The notes beneath the pieces were generated by a model. It was not told where the DNA came from, ran no database searches, and was given only the letters and a program-made list of their open reading frames with translations. Below, in pieces: positions 11,984-23,329 of a DNA stretch of 64,000 nucleotides. Made by a program: the position numbers and the translations under genes. This DNA is from Linnemannia schmuckeri (Eukaryota; Mortierellomycota; Mortierellomycetes; Mortierellales; Mortierellaceae): the NCBI GenBank assembly GCA_029449235.1, contig JANATG010000011.1, positions 1,642,001 to 1,706,000 of the forward strand, in the 5' to 3' direction. Within the stretch, counting starts at the first letter, position 1. Every line of letters starts with the position of its first letter.

Positions 11984-12098
11984 ATACCAGAACTGCGACT
12001 CTTTTCTCGCGCTGTTGAGTGAAGTTTCTCTTTTTTTCCTCTCTTCTCATCATCGTTTCATGCTGCATACCCCTCCTCCCTGAAAAATAACATAGCAA

Positions 12099-12104
12099 AA
12101 TAAA
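12099..12104 (+). terminator. Candidate polyadenylation signal of GST
   Basis: AATAAA lies 116 bp after the GST stop codon. Confidence 0.45.
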
Positions 12105-12670
12105 AGAGAAAGTGTAAAAAATTTCCTTCCTGAACATTGTGGTTCCCACGCTTTCATTGACAACTTCTGAACAAAAAGGTGGGCAGAATGGCAATGGAAG
12201 GGGGAAGGTTATGGCAACGCATAATTGAGGGTGAAGGGGCAAGATCTTGAGAGAAAGAGAGGCAGGATCGGATGATGAAAGTACGAGACAGGCTGCATGT
12301 TAGACCTATATTATGCATGCATTGGATAAACATAACGGCCGCCATGACTCGCACTGTCCTCTTTAGTTAGCGTAACTCTTGAGTGAGGCGTAACTTGTTA
12401 ATGTGGACTGTGAGCTAGGCTACGTTCTAACGTATCCCGTCCCTCGTCGCTGATGTGTGTACTTCCTCATTCTAGCGGGTCTCTAGTTTACAACCTAGTA
12501 CTTGCAAGTAAGCGAGTAGAAATGTATGTTTTTGTTGGTAAGAGGCGAAAGGTGAAAAACGGTTAAAACAACTATCAGCTACTTATGGTTTACAAATTGA
12601 TGATCGGTTGTTATCGACTACCAGAAGTGAGTTGATAGCCGTAGACAAATATATGTGCTCTTTTTAGTGA
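12105..12670. other. Intergenic gap after GST
   Basis: No reading frame, RNA gene or repeat is recognised in this stretch. Confidence 0.4.
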
Positions 12671-12678
12671 TATAAAAG
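12671..12678 (+). promoter_or_regulatory. TATA box without a long ORF
   Basis: TATAAAAG lies 73 bp upstream of a 54-codon reading frame at 12751. It is too far from the Sel1 gene at 13114 (436 bp) to be its obvious core promoter. Confidence 0.4.
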
Positions 12679-12750
12679 AATTCAGGAACAAGAAACTGAA
12701 ACTGAGCTCTATCGGTAACCACTGAACAACGAAAGAATAAAACGAACGCA

Positions 12751-12915
12751 ATGACACCGTCGATTCAACAGCAAATCAGCAGACGATTCTTGGAAAGGCA
12801 AGGAAAAGAAAAAAAGAGTGTATCGTCAAATAGATTTTGCGCATTGCGCCCAATGGTGCCTTCCACTAAAAAAAAACCCCTGTCCCGTGCACACACCATG
12901 CTCAACGCCCATTAA
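12751..12915 (+). CDS. Possible small basic protein (54 aa)
   Basis: ATG-to-TAA frame of 54 codons beginning MTPSIQQQISRRFLERQ, basic overall (several KKK and RR pairs). A consensus TATAAAAG 73 bp upstream and an A-rich leader ending CGCAATG make expression plausible. I recognise no homologue, and a frame of this length can arise by chance. It could instead be an upstream part of the Sel1 leader or a non-coding transcript. Confidence 0.25.
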   Translation: MTPSIQQQISRRFLERQGKEKKSVSSNRFCALRPMVPSTKKKPLSRAHTMLNAH

Positions 12916-12918
12916 CAA

Positions 12919-12926
12919 TATAAAAA
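12919..12926 (+). promoter_or_regulatory. Candidate TATA box of Sel1 copy 1
   Basis: TATAAAAA, 195 bp before the copy 1 start codon. A pyrimidine-rich leader separates the two. Confidence 0.45.
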
Positions 12927-13113
12927 ACGATCACCTGAACACCACCCGCCTCCCTAATTTTCCTTTCTTATTCCCTTTTTCTTTGTCCCTCCGTCACTTT
13001 CACGTCGCTCCCAGTCTCTCAGCACACTCGCAACAACAGCTTTCACTTTTTTCCCCATCACTTCGTCGAGTATTTCATTCAACAATCACACACAGCAGAA
13101 GACTTCCAGAATA

Positions 13114-14616
13114 ATGTTAGTGGAACAAAAGAATCAGTCTCAAGAACGAGTCCAAGCGGTACGACCCGTGTACAGGACCAGCACCCCCAACGCCACCACC
13201 CCACTTTGTGCAACAGAGTCGGAGGTTGTACACATCGCTGTCTACTTAGACCCAGCAGGACGAGAGATTTTTATCTGGGAGGATATCTTGTTTGCGTTCA
13301 AGGGTGCGCTCAACATTCGCCGAGGCACTCACGTTCTTCCGCTTCTACGAGGCAGTAACTACAAGCTGTATGACATTTTCTCGTTCACTGCTGTTCTGTC
13401 TCTGGAGGTTGGCTATTTCACGGACACCACTGTAAGCAGGATGACTAAATAGACATTGTTTTGTCCGCATATACTTAGTATCGAACCCCACTGCATCGCT
13501 GCAGTACCGGACACGGTCCTCGACGTATACATCGGAGAGCCTTCAGCGCAACCGGCCGCAGTCCATATAGTACCTCAGTTGATGTATCCAGCACCACCAT
13601 CCTCTCATCCATTGACACAATCAATGCCGCTTTCAGAAGAGACTATACAACATCTTTGCAGAACCATGGCAAGCACCCTCGCTATGGAATTCAACTTTCC
13701 CCTCAAAAAGGCCTTCGTACCCCCGCAACCTTCCAACAACGACACTGTAGACAGTGACGTCCACGCCAAAGCCCGCAGTAACGACAACAGTCCAGTCCAA
13801 GCCCTACCTCTAAACAAAACTCCTCGGCAGTATGGACGCCAGAGCTTTAGTCAGAAAAGCGCCGGCACCAGCTCGCTCAACCCTAACAACACGTCTCTTT
13901 TCCATTTTCTGGAGCAGACTGGCACAGATGCGCTCTCGCAGTACCTTCAGAGTGTAATGACACATCAAGAGAATAATAGTACTGGATCAACCTCTCGGGG
14001 CATCACCAAGCTCTACAACCAGTCCGATGACAGTGACGACGACAACGATTCCGACTGGACCGATGAGAGCGATTCCGTGCCCATAGGCGACAGCAGCAAG
14101 GATAATACGAAGGCTCCTGTCGCCAATCCTTCCCAACAAGAACTGGAGGCACTGATCGATAACAACATTGAGGCGATATCCAAGCACCTGAATCATCTCG
14201 CTGCTCAGGCCAAGCGAAGAGACATCGAGTTGAAATACAAGCTTGCTGAGTCTCACAGGATGGGCTCCAATGGGGTTATCCGCAGTGACGAGATAGCGAT
14301 AGAACTGTATCTCAAGGCGGCTAGGGAAGGTCACGCTGGAGCCCAGCTGAGATTGGGAGGGTACTACGAGGAAGGCTTCTCGGTCCCCAAGGATTATGTC
14401 AAGGCCTTTGAGTGGTACCTTAAAGCTGCCATGCAAGGACATGTTCACGCGCAGTGCAATGTTGGCTATATGTATAAGAACGGCTACGGTGTTCGTGAGG
14501 ACAAGAACGTGGCCTTGGAATGGTTTCTCAAGGCAGCCAACGGAGGGTATATGCCCGCTCGGTTAGCCTATGTACATCTGAAGGAAGACGGTTATAGCCC
14601 TCCATCCAAAAAATAA
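13114..14616 (+). CDS. Sel1-repeat protein, tandem copy 1 (intact)
   Basis: Two exons, 13114-13367 and 13479-14616, encode 463 aa; the intron is phase 2. The N-terminal module (about residues 1-105) begins QERVQAVRPVYR. It carries VVHIAVYLDPAGREIFIWEDIL, shown here only as its core GREIFIWEDIL, then FAFKGALNIRRG and IAAVPDTVLDV. A Ser/Thr/Asn-rich linker of about 200 residues leads to three Sel1 repeats (about 340-450), with signatures such as AIELYLKAAREGH and AFEWYLKAAMQGH. Sel1 repeats are TPR-like helical hairpins that usually mediate protein-protein contacts. I recall similar proteins as an expanded family in Mortierella-type fungi, but know no assigned function. No membrane segment is seen. 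It is first of four head-to-tail copies. Confidence 0.85.
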
Positions 14617-14894
14617 TAGCAGACATGTATCAGTTTTTTCTTATTGTTAAAATGAATTGAACAATTGTTTTCTATTTTTGGATTTTTGGCTCTATGCCGT
14701 GTGATTTTCCCTTCGCCACACAAAGCATTGCCACCCACCACTCTTTGAAAAATAATTGATTCGTATTGTGCGTTTGGACTTCCACATCTCTTTCTTCTCA
14801 CCCCATCTTGTCATTTCATCCTCTCATTGCAGGCGCTTCATTCTCCATCACTGCGTCAGGTAATTCATCAACGACTCAAGGATAAATCAGAATC

Positions 14895-16346
14895 ATGCTA
14901 ATCGATCAAGAGGACTTTCAGGAACGCGTCCAGGCAATACGGCCCGTGTACAGGACTGGCACTTCGCCTGCCACTAACGCACCCTCGAACACGAATTTTT
15001 TTACGTTGCTATCTGTCTGGACCTTTCAGGACGAGAGGTTGTTATCTGGGAAGATGTCTTGTTTACGTACAAGGACGCGCCTAACATCCGCCAAGGGTGC
15101 TATGTCCTTTATTTCCTTCGAGGGACCGATTATATGCTGTATGTCTTTTCTGATCCGTCATTATTTGGTTTACACATATTCACTCACATACACCGCTGTG
15201 AACAAAAATACCTAGCTGACGATATTGTTTGTTCACATATTCCTAGTATTGAACCTCGTTGCATTGCCGCCGTACCAGATGTAGTTTTAGACGTATATAT
15301 TAGAGAACCCTCGGAGAAGCAGGATGCTATATTAACAGCGGCCCTGACTGCACTCCAGGCTGTACTCGAGGCGATGACTCACTGTCCATCCTCTCAGTCA
15401 GTGACGCAATCGGTGTGTCTTATGGAGGAGACTGTGCAAAGTCTCAGCAGGAATATGGCGTGCGACTTCGCCAAAGAATTCGAGCCCATCTACAAATCAC
15501 CTTCAACCCTTGCGTGTGATTCTAACAATGGCAACAGTTCAGTCAAGGTTCAACTTTCAGGCGACACTCCTCAACGACAGGAATAGCAGGATTCTGATCA
15601 GGACAACACCGATATTAGCTCCATCAGCTTCACAGACACGTCTCATTCCCAACATCCAACGTCAGCGGCCACTGAGATCGCGACGCCGTGGCATGTGGAT
15701 GCGCACACAGAGAGCCGGCCACCCGATGCTATTAACACGGTATCAGCTTCCCTTTACATTGACCACGTTCACACGGGGTCCGACGACAGCAGCCTCGGGC
15801 ACCCATGCAACAACAGCCAGGAGAATATCAAGGTTCCTGCTACCATCCCTTTCAAACAAGAACAATCACTTTTGACTGAGGGCGACATCAAGGCTATGTC
15901 CGAGTATATGGCAGATATCGCCGCCAAGACGAAGCAAGGAAAGCCGAATTGCAGTATAAGCTTGCTGAAGCTTATAAGTGGGTTACGATGGGCTATCCTG
16001 CAGTGATGAGACAGCAATAGACTGGTATCTCGAGGCGGCCAACCAGAATCACACTGGAGCCCAGACAAGGATGACAGAGTACTATTACAAAGGCTTCTCG
16101 ATTCCTAAGGATTTCACCAAGGTCCTTGAGTGATTCATGAAAGCAGCCATTCAAGGAGACAGAGATGCCTAGCGCGATATCAGCATCATGTACGAGATTG
16201 GCCGAGGGGTTCCCGAGGACAAACTCAAGGCCATTGAGTGGTATTTCAAGGCAGCCCACGCTGGATGCTTCGTCTCTCGGAGATTTAGCGTAGAATTGAT
16301 AGAAAAAGGCTATAGTCTTCCAGTCGAATTACATACCACAGCGTAG
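14895..16346 (+). pseudogene. Sel1-repeat protein, tandem copy 2 (decayed)
   Basis: The start (MLIDQEDFQERVQAIRPVYR) and the intron (15139-15246, same phase-2 position as copies 1 and 4) are preserved. A frameshift near the T-run at about 14996-15002 moves the conserved module (GREVVIWEDVLF, AAVPDVVLDVYI) into another frame. A stop at 15584-15586 ends the linker. Further frame changes occur near 15590-15700 and 15960-16010. The Sel1 part is broken by in-frame TGA (16131) and TAG (16170); the ancestral terminal stop appears to be TAG at 16344. Recognisable Sel1 remnants include DWYLEAANQNH and AIEWYFKAAHAG. It is best read as a degraded paralogue of copy 1, which it resembles most closely. Transcription may persist, since the leader matches copy 1. 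Confidence 0.85.
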
Positions 16347-16553
16347 TGCATTCATAAATATATATTTCCGGAGTTTTAGCCTACCCCTCGTGGCCTTCCT
16401 TGTGTAGCCACACACCCGTCAAGGTAAAATAATGTATGTTTGACTTCATCTCGATCTCTCCCGTCCCGCCCGTTCTCTCGGTGCGCTCTTTTTTTCTTCT
16501 TAAATTATCTTTCGTTAAGAATTGCGTCCACATCAAAGGCGACTGGAAATTTC

Positions 16554-18107
16554 ATGTCGTGTGAAGGAAAAACTACTCAGCCATGCGTTCAAGCCATACA
16601 CTCGTCTTTAACACCAACACACCCACCCTTACGGCCGTCACGGACCCGAACGTGGTTCATGTCGCCCTCCACTTAAGCGATATAGAGGAAGAGATTTTTT
16701 ATTGGGAGGATATCATGTTTGCCTTTAAAGACGCGTTGAACATCCGCCATGGATCCGAACTTCACTCTTTTGTGAGAGGCAATTACAGGATAAGGTATGT
16801 CTATTATGACATGTAAATATCTCGCTTTTTATATATTTGCAGAATGAAAGACTTACGTGCATGAATTTTGTCCGCAATTGCTATAGGCTCGAATCTCTCT
16901 GCTATACTGCTAGGCTCAATGTTGTCCTGGACGTTTCCTTGGAAATGCCATTGATGCAGATGGGTTTTGTCATAACAGTCCTACGAGCATTTCACGTGGT
17001 ACCTACAGCAAAATCTCGGTTATCTCCTCACTCGGCGAATCTGCCAGTGCCCCGCTCAGCATTCCAATTGGCTCCAAGACATGCACCTTCGTCAAAAGTT
17101 CTGTTGGCGCCCAAATCAATGGTTCAACCAAAAGTCCAGTCGGCACCTAAAACAGTGCCCCAGGCAGCATCTCAAACGACACCTCAGTCGACACTCTAGT
17201 CGACACTCCAGTCGCCACCTCCGTCGCCACCTTCATCATCATCTTGGTCAGGAAGAACATCATCAACATCTCAATCTGTGCAAGCAAATGCTCGGTCGAG
17301 AAGAAACACGCAACTTCTCAGTGAGATCGCAGACATAGAACAAAAGCAATACAGCATTGCCTCAGAACAACCCAATCTACCTCCACTGACCCCCAGCAAT
17401 GCCACCGAGGACGCCACAATTCGCACTAGTACTCAATCTCACACTAGCATCGGTAAGTCAGCCACGGCTAGCCCATCGCCCAGCACTGTTACATAGCAAG
17501 GACACCAAATTTCAGCCAAGGACATACCCATATCCATCACCCTTGCCTCCGTCCACACTCTAATCAACGCTAAAGCAGGACATGCTAGTGCATAGATCAA
17601 GTTAGCTGAAGCTTATAGTGATGGTTTTAACGGATACCAGTAGAGCTATCTGATATCAGCAGAGCGACCTGGCAGCAAAACATTGGTTTTTCTTCGGGCT
17701 GCCTTTACAAGACGATATTACAACTCAGTACAACGTCAGTCTACTCTTCGAGGAAGGTCGTGACGTTAAGAAGGACCGTACGATAGCCGCTGGGTAGTAT
17801 CAGAATACCGTCGAAAAAGGCTTGGCGAAGGCTCAGTCATATCTTGGTGCCCCCTACGTCAAAGGCGACGGTGCTAAGAAGAACAGCGAACCAGCCTTGG
17901 AGCGGTTCATGAAGGCTGCCAGGCAGGACGATACTAGTTCTCAGTTCAACCCTGACTGCATGTACTTTACGGGTGAAGGAGTTCCCGTGAACCAGAGCAA
18001 GGCTATAGGGTGGTTCTTTTAAGGCCGCCAAAGGACGGCATGAGCTTGCACGGGAGGCCTATGAGGATCTCCAGAAAGAAGGGCATGATCCTGACTTAAC
18101 CTTTTGA
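16554..18107 (+). pseudogene. Sel1-repeat protein, tandem copy 3 (decayed)
   Basis: This is the most degraded copy. The N-terminus is split by a frameshift between the frame starting at 16554 and the frame containing VVHVALHLSDIEEEIFYWEDI (core EEIFYWEDIMFAF). The shared phase-2 intron is recognisable at 16795-16886, followed by NVVLDVSL, which matches AAVPDTVLDV of copy 1. The Pro/Gln-rich linker has stops at 17197 and 17494. The Sel1 region (17590-18107) keeps fragments such as ALERFMKAARQDD and GEGVPVNQSKAIGWF. One base gain then shifts the frame just before the C-terminal cap (LAREAYEDLQKEGH), which closes at 18105-18107. No intact product is possible without several repairs. Confidence 0.82.
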
Positions 18108-18496
18108 AACACTACGAACGTGACTGTTAGCAGACCGCCCAATGCACGCCATGCGTTGATGTGCCATGATGTTGAACTCGACCATACCCCACGTCACTTG
18201 TTTCTTTTGTTTCCAACTCTTATTCTTCACATCTTTCACCTTTTCCTCTCCTCTCTCGCTTCTTTCTTCCCCACCGCCTCTCTCTCTTTCTCTCTCTTTT
18301 CTTTCACACTTGTTGTTTCTCCCTCACCTTTCAAACCCTCGTACATTTTTATCTCTCGCGCAATCAAGTTCTCTCCTCCCCTTTTGTTTCCCCTCTCTCA
18401 CCTCTCACCTCGAGTCCCTCGATACATAACAAACTTTGTCACCCTTTTGTTCAACAACAACAACCCGTTTATTCCCTCGTATAACTCGCCGAAGTC
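18108..18496. promoter_or_regulatory. Pyrimidine-rich promoter/leader of Sel1 copy 4
   Basis: Strongly CT-rich plus strand (18200-18420) ending in a CAACAACAAC stretch shortly before the copy 4 start. Such CT-rich tracts are common just upstream of fungal transcription starts. No TATA box is clear. Confidence 0.4.
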
Positions 18497-20460
18497 ATGT
18501 TGATCAAGCAGAAAGGTCCTCAGGAACGGGTCCAGGCAATACGTCCCATCTATAAGAACAACTCATCCTCTGATGGCGCTGCTCCTTCTGCCTTTCCAAC
18601 CGCACTGCCGTCGAATTCAGAGATCGTCCAAATCGAGGTTCGCCTGGACTCTGACGGAAAAGACATTGTCCTTTGGGATGATATCCTGACCGCCTTCAAG
18701 GGCGCCGTAAACATTCGTAGTGGTATCAAGGTTCTACCCTTTCTAAAGGACAAAGATTTCAGAAAGTAAGGTGTCCACTTAATTTATTTTTTTTGCACTT
18801 GCTGTGCCGTATTTGTTCTGAAACAAAAGGAAAAACAAGATTTTGTGGTTGTAATACGAGCACTGGTTTTGCTTCCCCCTTTTTTCCACATTTTTTTTTC
18901 AATTTTAGTCTCGACCCTCTCCGCATTGCCGCTGTGCCACACACCGTCCTGGACGTACTTGTGGATGATCCATTAGTGTGCACTACTACGGTGCCAGCGA
19001 CCCTGACTCCGCCTCAATCGCCACCTCGGCCAACATCTCCGCCATTACTTGAGCCGCCAGCTCAACCAGCACTTGAACTGGCTCCAGGACCGGCATCTCA
19101 GCCAGTACTCCTGTCAGCGTCTCAGACATCACAATTGCTTGCGTCCGAACTACTTCCCCTTCTGCGATCCAAGCCATCAAGGCGACTGGCGTCTAGACCT
19201 ACATCGTGCCCAGCAGATCAGCCACCGCTTCATTCTGTCCTCTTGTTGCCACCTCAATCAACACCTCCTTCTACTTCAGGAACGTCATCTAGAACGCACG
19301 ATCTCGTCCCTGACTACTTTGCCGACAATATTGACAAACTGTCTAAAAACCACACTGATATCGACGACAGCAATCCGAACGACAGTAACAACAGCACATC
19401 CGCGGCCAAGGCCATGCCTCCAAACAACACTCGATCCACGCAGAAACATCGTCTTTCTTACCTTGACAGCACCTACGATATCGCAGAGAACATTACCTAC
19501 ACCTTCGTCAAGGCCCAGGAGGGTGATCTCTGCTCACAGTTCAGGCTGGCGACCGCCTACAAGAATGGCTCCAACGGACTTTTCCAAAGCTACGAGTCGG
19601 CGATGGGTTGGTTTCGCAAGGCTGCTGAGCAAGGTCATGCAGGAGCAGAGTGTGAGATTGGACTGTTGTACGTGATGGGTCAAGATGGCGTCCAGGGAGA
19701 TGACGTTGCGGCTGTTGAATGGTACCGTAAGGCCGCCAACCGGGGGCTCGCGGATGCACAAAAGAACCTCGGATTCATGTATGCTCAAGGTTGGGGAGTA
19801 GAGGAAGTGGATTTTGCAGAAGCCTCTCGATGGTATCGCAAGGCCGCCGATCAGGGCCATGCACCAGCTCAGTTCAGCCTTGCCCTTTTATACTCACAAG
19901 GCCAGGGGGTGCCCAAAGACGGATTCAAGGCCTGTGAGTGGTTCCGAAAGGCCGCTAGCCAAGGACATGTTGAAGCTCAGTTCAAGCTCGGGTCCATGTA
20001 CTTTGACGGCCAAGGCGGCGTTCACAAGGACCACTCTGAGGCTATGAAGCAGTTTCAAAAGGCTGCTGCTGAGGGCCACCGCGATGCCCAGTTCCACATT
20101 GGAATCGTGCATGCCAATGGTCTAGGTGTTCCACAGGACGATGGAAAGGCCGTTCCCTGGTTTTACAAGGCTGCCGAACAGTGCCATGCCGAGGCGCAGT
20201 CCTGTCTCGCGGTCCTCTTCTTCAAGGGTCGGGGTGTTGTGCAAGATCACGAGGAGGCCTTGTATTGGTTCCTCAGAGCAGCCAGACAAGGACATATACC
20301 ATCGATGTTCAACCTTGGCGTCATGTATAGTTCTAAGTGTTTCTGGAACAGCTCCCTCGCCATGAATTGGTACCTCAAAGCTGCCGATGGAGGTTACAAG
20401 GGTGCGCGTGAAGCCTATGAGACCCTCAAAGCACAACATACATTTTATTGGTCACACTAA
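18497..20460 (+). CDS. Sel1-repeat protein, tandem copy 4 (intact)
   Basis: Two exons, 18497-18765 and 18909-20460, encode 606 aa with the same phase-2 intron as copy 1. The N-terminal module has QERVQAIRPIYK, IVLWDDILTAFKGAVNIR and, after the intron, IAAVPHTVLDVLV. A Pro/Ser-rich linker (about 115-250, many PP and SQP units) replaces the Asn/Ser linker of copy 1. Eight consecutive Sel1 repeats follow (about 300-590), each with a signature such as AVEWYRKAANRGL or ACEWFRKAASQGH, and the family C-terminal cap REAYETLKAQ. The array forms a curved helical scaffold, so an adaptor role is likely; partners are unknown. It has five more repeats than copy 1, suggesting repeat gain or loss after duplication. 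Confidence 0.87.
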
Positions 20461-20914
20461 ATAGAGTTTGCTTTTTTTTTTCTTCTTTGATCGTGTTTTG
20501 CAATTCAACTATTTAAACCTTTTCAATTCACAATTACCAGAACGCGGTACCTCTAGATGCGCGAAAAAAGCATCATTGAGAGAAGAGTACAGAAGAATCT
20601 AGGTATTGGCATCATTTTTGCGACATTTGACAGCAGCAATTGAAAGAAAAGAGTATCTAACCTGGCTGGGCTCACATGCATGCGGGATAGTACCCTTGCA
20701 TCGAATGGGTGGCAAATTCTTATTCCATTAGGGCTTTCTTAGGCCCTCTAATGCATGCATTGCATGCTTCAACAATTGCGTGTGACAAAAGGTCACAGAA
20801 ATCCAGGTAGGAAGAAGAGAAAGTGAGAGGGCTTTATATTTCGACGTCTCGTTATTCATTTGCTTTTGTCAAACACCTGTAAATCCTCATGACACAAGAA
20901 CTATCGTGCTTTTC
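20461..20914. other. Gap between Sel1 copy 4 and GST pseudogene
   Basis: Convergent interval. A cluster of ATGCATGC/GCATGC strings at about 20675-20770 forms short palindromes. No gene is seen. Confidence 0.4.
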
Positions 20915-21870
20915 TCACACGCCAAAGTACTTTTTCGTCAAGGCATCCAGGTCTTGGTACCTCTTCGACTCTCTCCCCCGAGCAATTGCAGGAATCTGGT
21001 GAACTGACTCTCGAACACGCCATAAGTTTGGTGTCTTGTCCTTTGACAGCGGTACTGGGTCCGCTCCCTCAGGTCTCAATAGCATCAGCCAATCTATCAG
21101 CACGGTGGCTCTGATGTCTGCCAGTGATGTCCTGTCATCAACATAATATCCATTCATCCTCCCCATTCTCGCGCAGCTTCTCTTCATGAATATTGGCAAA
21201 ATTCTTCAATCCAGTCTCATAGAACCGATTTGAGTCCTCAGCACGCCGCTGTCTCTTCATCCGATTCTCTCTCGAATCCACAGTATCTAGCGACGGCCAG
21301 TTCGGTAAAAGGACCTTGTAGTGGTACATTAACTGACTGCTCTCGATTGATGACACTGCTTGCTCTACCTGGAACCTCCCCAGGATCAGACCTTGCCAAC
21401 CCAAACTTGTCCGCTAAATACCGCTCGATTGGTAGGACCTCCAATATCTCGAGCACTGCTCCTGAGAATCTTGTCTCGTACGCGATAGGTAGACATTTGT
21501 AGGGGGTCTTTGGTTTCTGTCGCTGCCATTCTGGGTCCGTCAGTCGGTCCTGAGAAGAAGAAATAAAAATAAAAATCATGGACGAGAGGCAAGAGGAGCG
21601 GTAAGTATTCAAACGGATTGAAAAAACCGGGTGATTGATGGAAGCGGACGTTCAAAATACAGAAACACGAAGATGGACGTTTCGCATGGCTCTTACAAAG
21701 ACAATCTCCTTCCATTAAACTCCGGCATGTGCCAAAAGAAATCGGATCGATTCTGCGCGGCCATGGAAATTGAAGTAGGCGACTTGGAACTTTGAAGAGA
21801 TGGCTTTCGTTGCTTCGTTCAGGACTTTGGACGACGCCTTTTTGGCGACAGGAAGTATCGTTCCAGACAT
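20915..21870 (-). pseudogene. Decayed glutathione S-transferase, inverted copy
   Basis: Reading leftward from ATG at 21870, the product resembles the GST at 11115: AYFNFHGRAESIRFLLAHAG, then an in-frame TAA at 21717-21715 where the intact gene has a Lys codon in WEELPV. The intron donor follows WKEIVF, at the same phase-0 position as in the intact GST. After the intron come PYKCLPIAYET and IERYLADKFGL. A frameshift near 21410 and another near 21180 precede DDRTSLADIRATVLIDW and the C-terminus (YQDLDALTKKYFGV). Because the intron is retained this is a segmental duplicate, not a retrocopy. It is divergent from the intact GST and probably old. Confidence 0.85.
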
Positions 21871-23089
21871 TTCTGTTCTCGTTGCTGCTGTTGTGTGAAA
21901 AAGAGGGGAGATGGTGAAAAGAGATAAATATTATGTCGTGTTGAAATAAAAAATAGAGTTAACGTGCGCGTGCGCAAGGCCCTTGATAGTGCCAACTATT
22001 GATCATTTTCACAAATCGATCAGACAATTCCAGCGCGCGAAGCGAGAGAGGCGATCCGTATAGGAGACTCGTTCGATTAATTTGTGGTGATCTCACAGAG
22101 TTATTGCCTTTGAGCCATAGGTAGTCCTGTACAGGAAGACATGCCCCACCCACGTTTTCTTTTTATTTGAACCACCATGATCGTCCATTTGAGATTCATA
22201 CGACCCAGATCAATCCTGACAGGGCTCTCATCTTGATGATTATTTTGCCGTCAACTCGTCAGTGGGTGGTGTCCAAGCAATGCAAATGAGTAAAATCGAC
22301 TCACGGATTTCCGTTTTCTTTCTTGTACTTTTTCAATCACCCAAGTATAATTGGTATCCACATCCGAGTACTAATGGTAATCGTTTCCTTGCATCATTCT
22401 AGATGCATATCCAGAAAAGCGGAAAAAGTGGAGATTCTTCCGCATTAGAGTGTTGCATTTCCGCATTACAAATCCGCGAGAGAGGGGGCGTAAAACAATA
22501 GAAGCAAACGAACAAACAATGCAAGAAAGAAACCTTTTTGGATCGACAAAAAACTAAAAAGTTTAAAGAAACCAAAAAAACATGAGGGATGGGAGGCGTG
22601 GGTGGTCAGTATTGATTGTTGATGGATGAGAGTGGTCCAGAAGAGAAGATAAAATGAGAAACAAAAAAAATTGCTCTCATATATTGGTCCCTTTTTACAA
22701 TCACAGGCAGAGGGGAGGATATGAATTGAAGGTCAGATCTCTCACTTGCAACGGTTGTAGTGACCCAACCATGGACCGACAAACGTCTCTCTTTTTCTGA
22801 GCTCTCTTCTTTTATTTTTCTTTCCTTTGTTCTTTTTTTCCCCTATGATGAGCGAGCTGGCAATGGTGTCTGAAAAGAGAGAGATGGAAACCAAACCATT
22901 CTTTGACCACAATGTATCCCTCATTCACTCTCAGCCATTCCCGACTATCACGACCATGTAGGCCGGAGACCCAATTACCCTCCAAACGTCGCTTTCAACA
23001 CCTTTTCGCCTTTCTACTGCTCTCTTACAATAAACCAAAAAAAATAAAAAATAAAAAATAAATGCCATGCTGTGATCTGACACATTGTA

Positions 23090-23124
<35 letters not shown>

Positions 23125-23329
23125 AATAGAGACACTTTCTCTTTTCTTTTTCTTTTCTCTTTGTCCTCTCCTTCCTCTCTTCATCCTCCTATCATCTCTC
23201 ACTCATACCTTGTTCTTAACGACCTCCTGCCTCCTCACGACCCCTTCCCTTGACGATCTGTCCTGTACGCTCATTTAACAGCCTAATCTTCTTTACGACT
23301 CAGCATTCTTTCAGCCCTTTCATCAAGCC
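21871..23329. other. Intergenic region and promoter of membrane protein
   Basis: No gene is supported. A 30-base T run (23093-23122) and CT-rich DNA up to 23250 precede the next start codon. Poly(dA:dT) tracts like this commonly exclude nucleosomes at fungal promoters. Confidence 0.45.

Noticed and set aside
16583..18022. Separate short genes within Sel1 copy 3
   Set aside because: The fragments align in order with copies 1 and 4 and share the intron, so they are parts of one decayed gene.
20930..21870. Second functional GST
   Set aside because: In-frame TAA at 21715-21717 and two frameshifts break it, so it was listed as a pseudogene.
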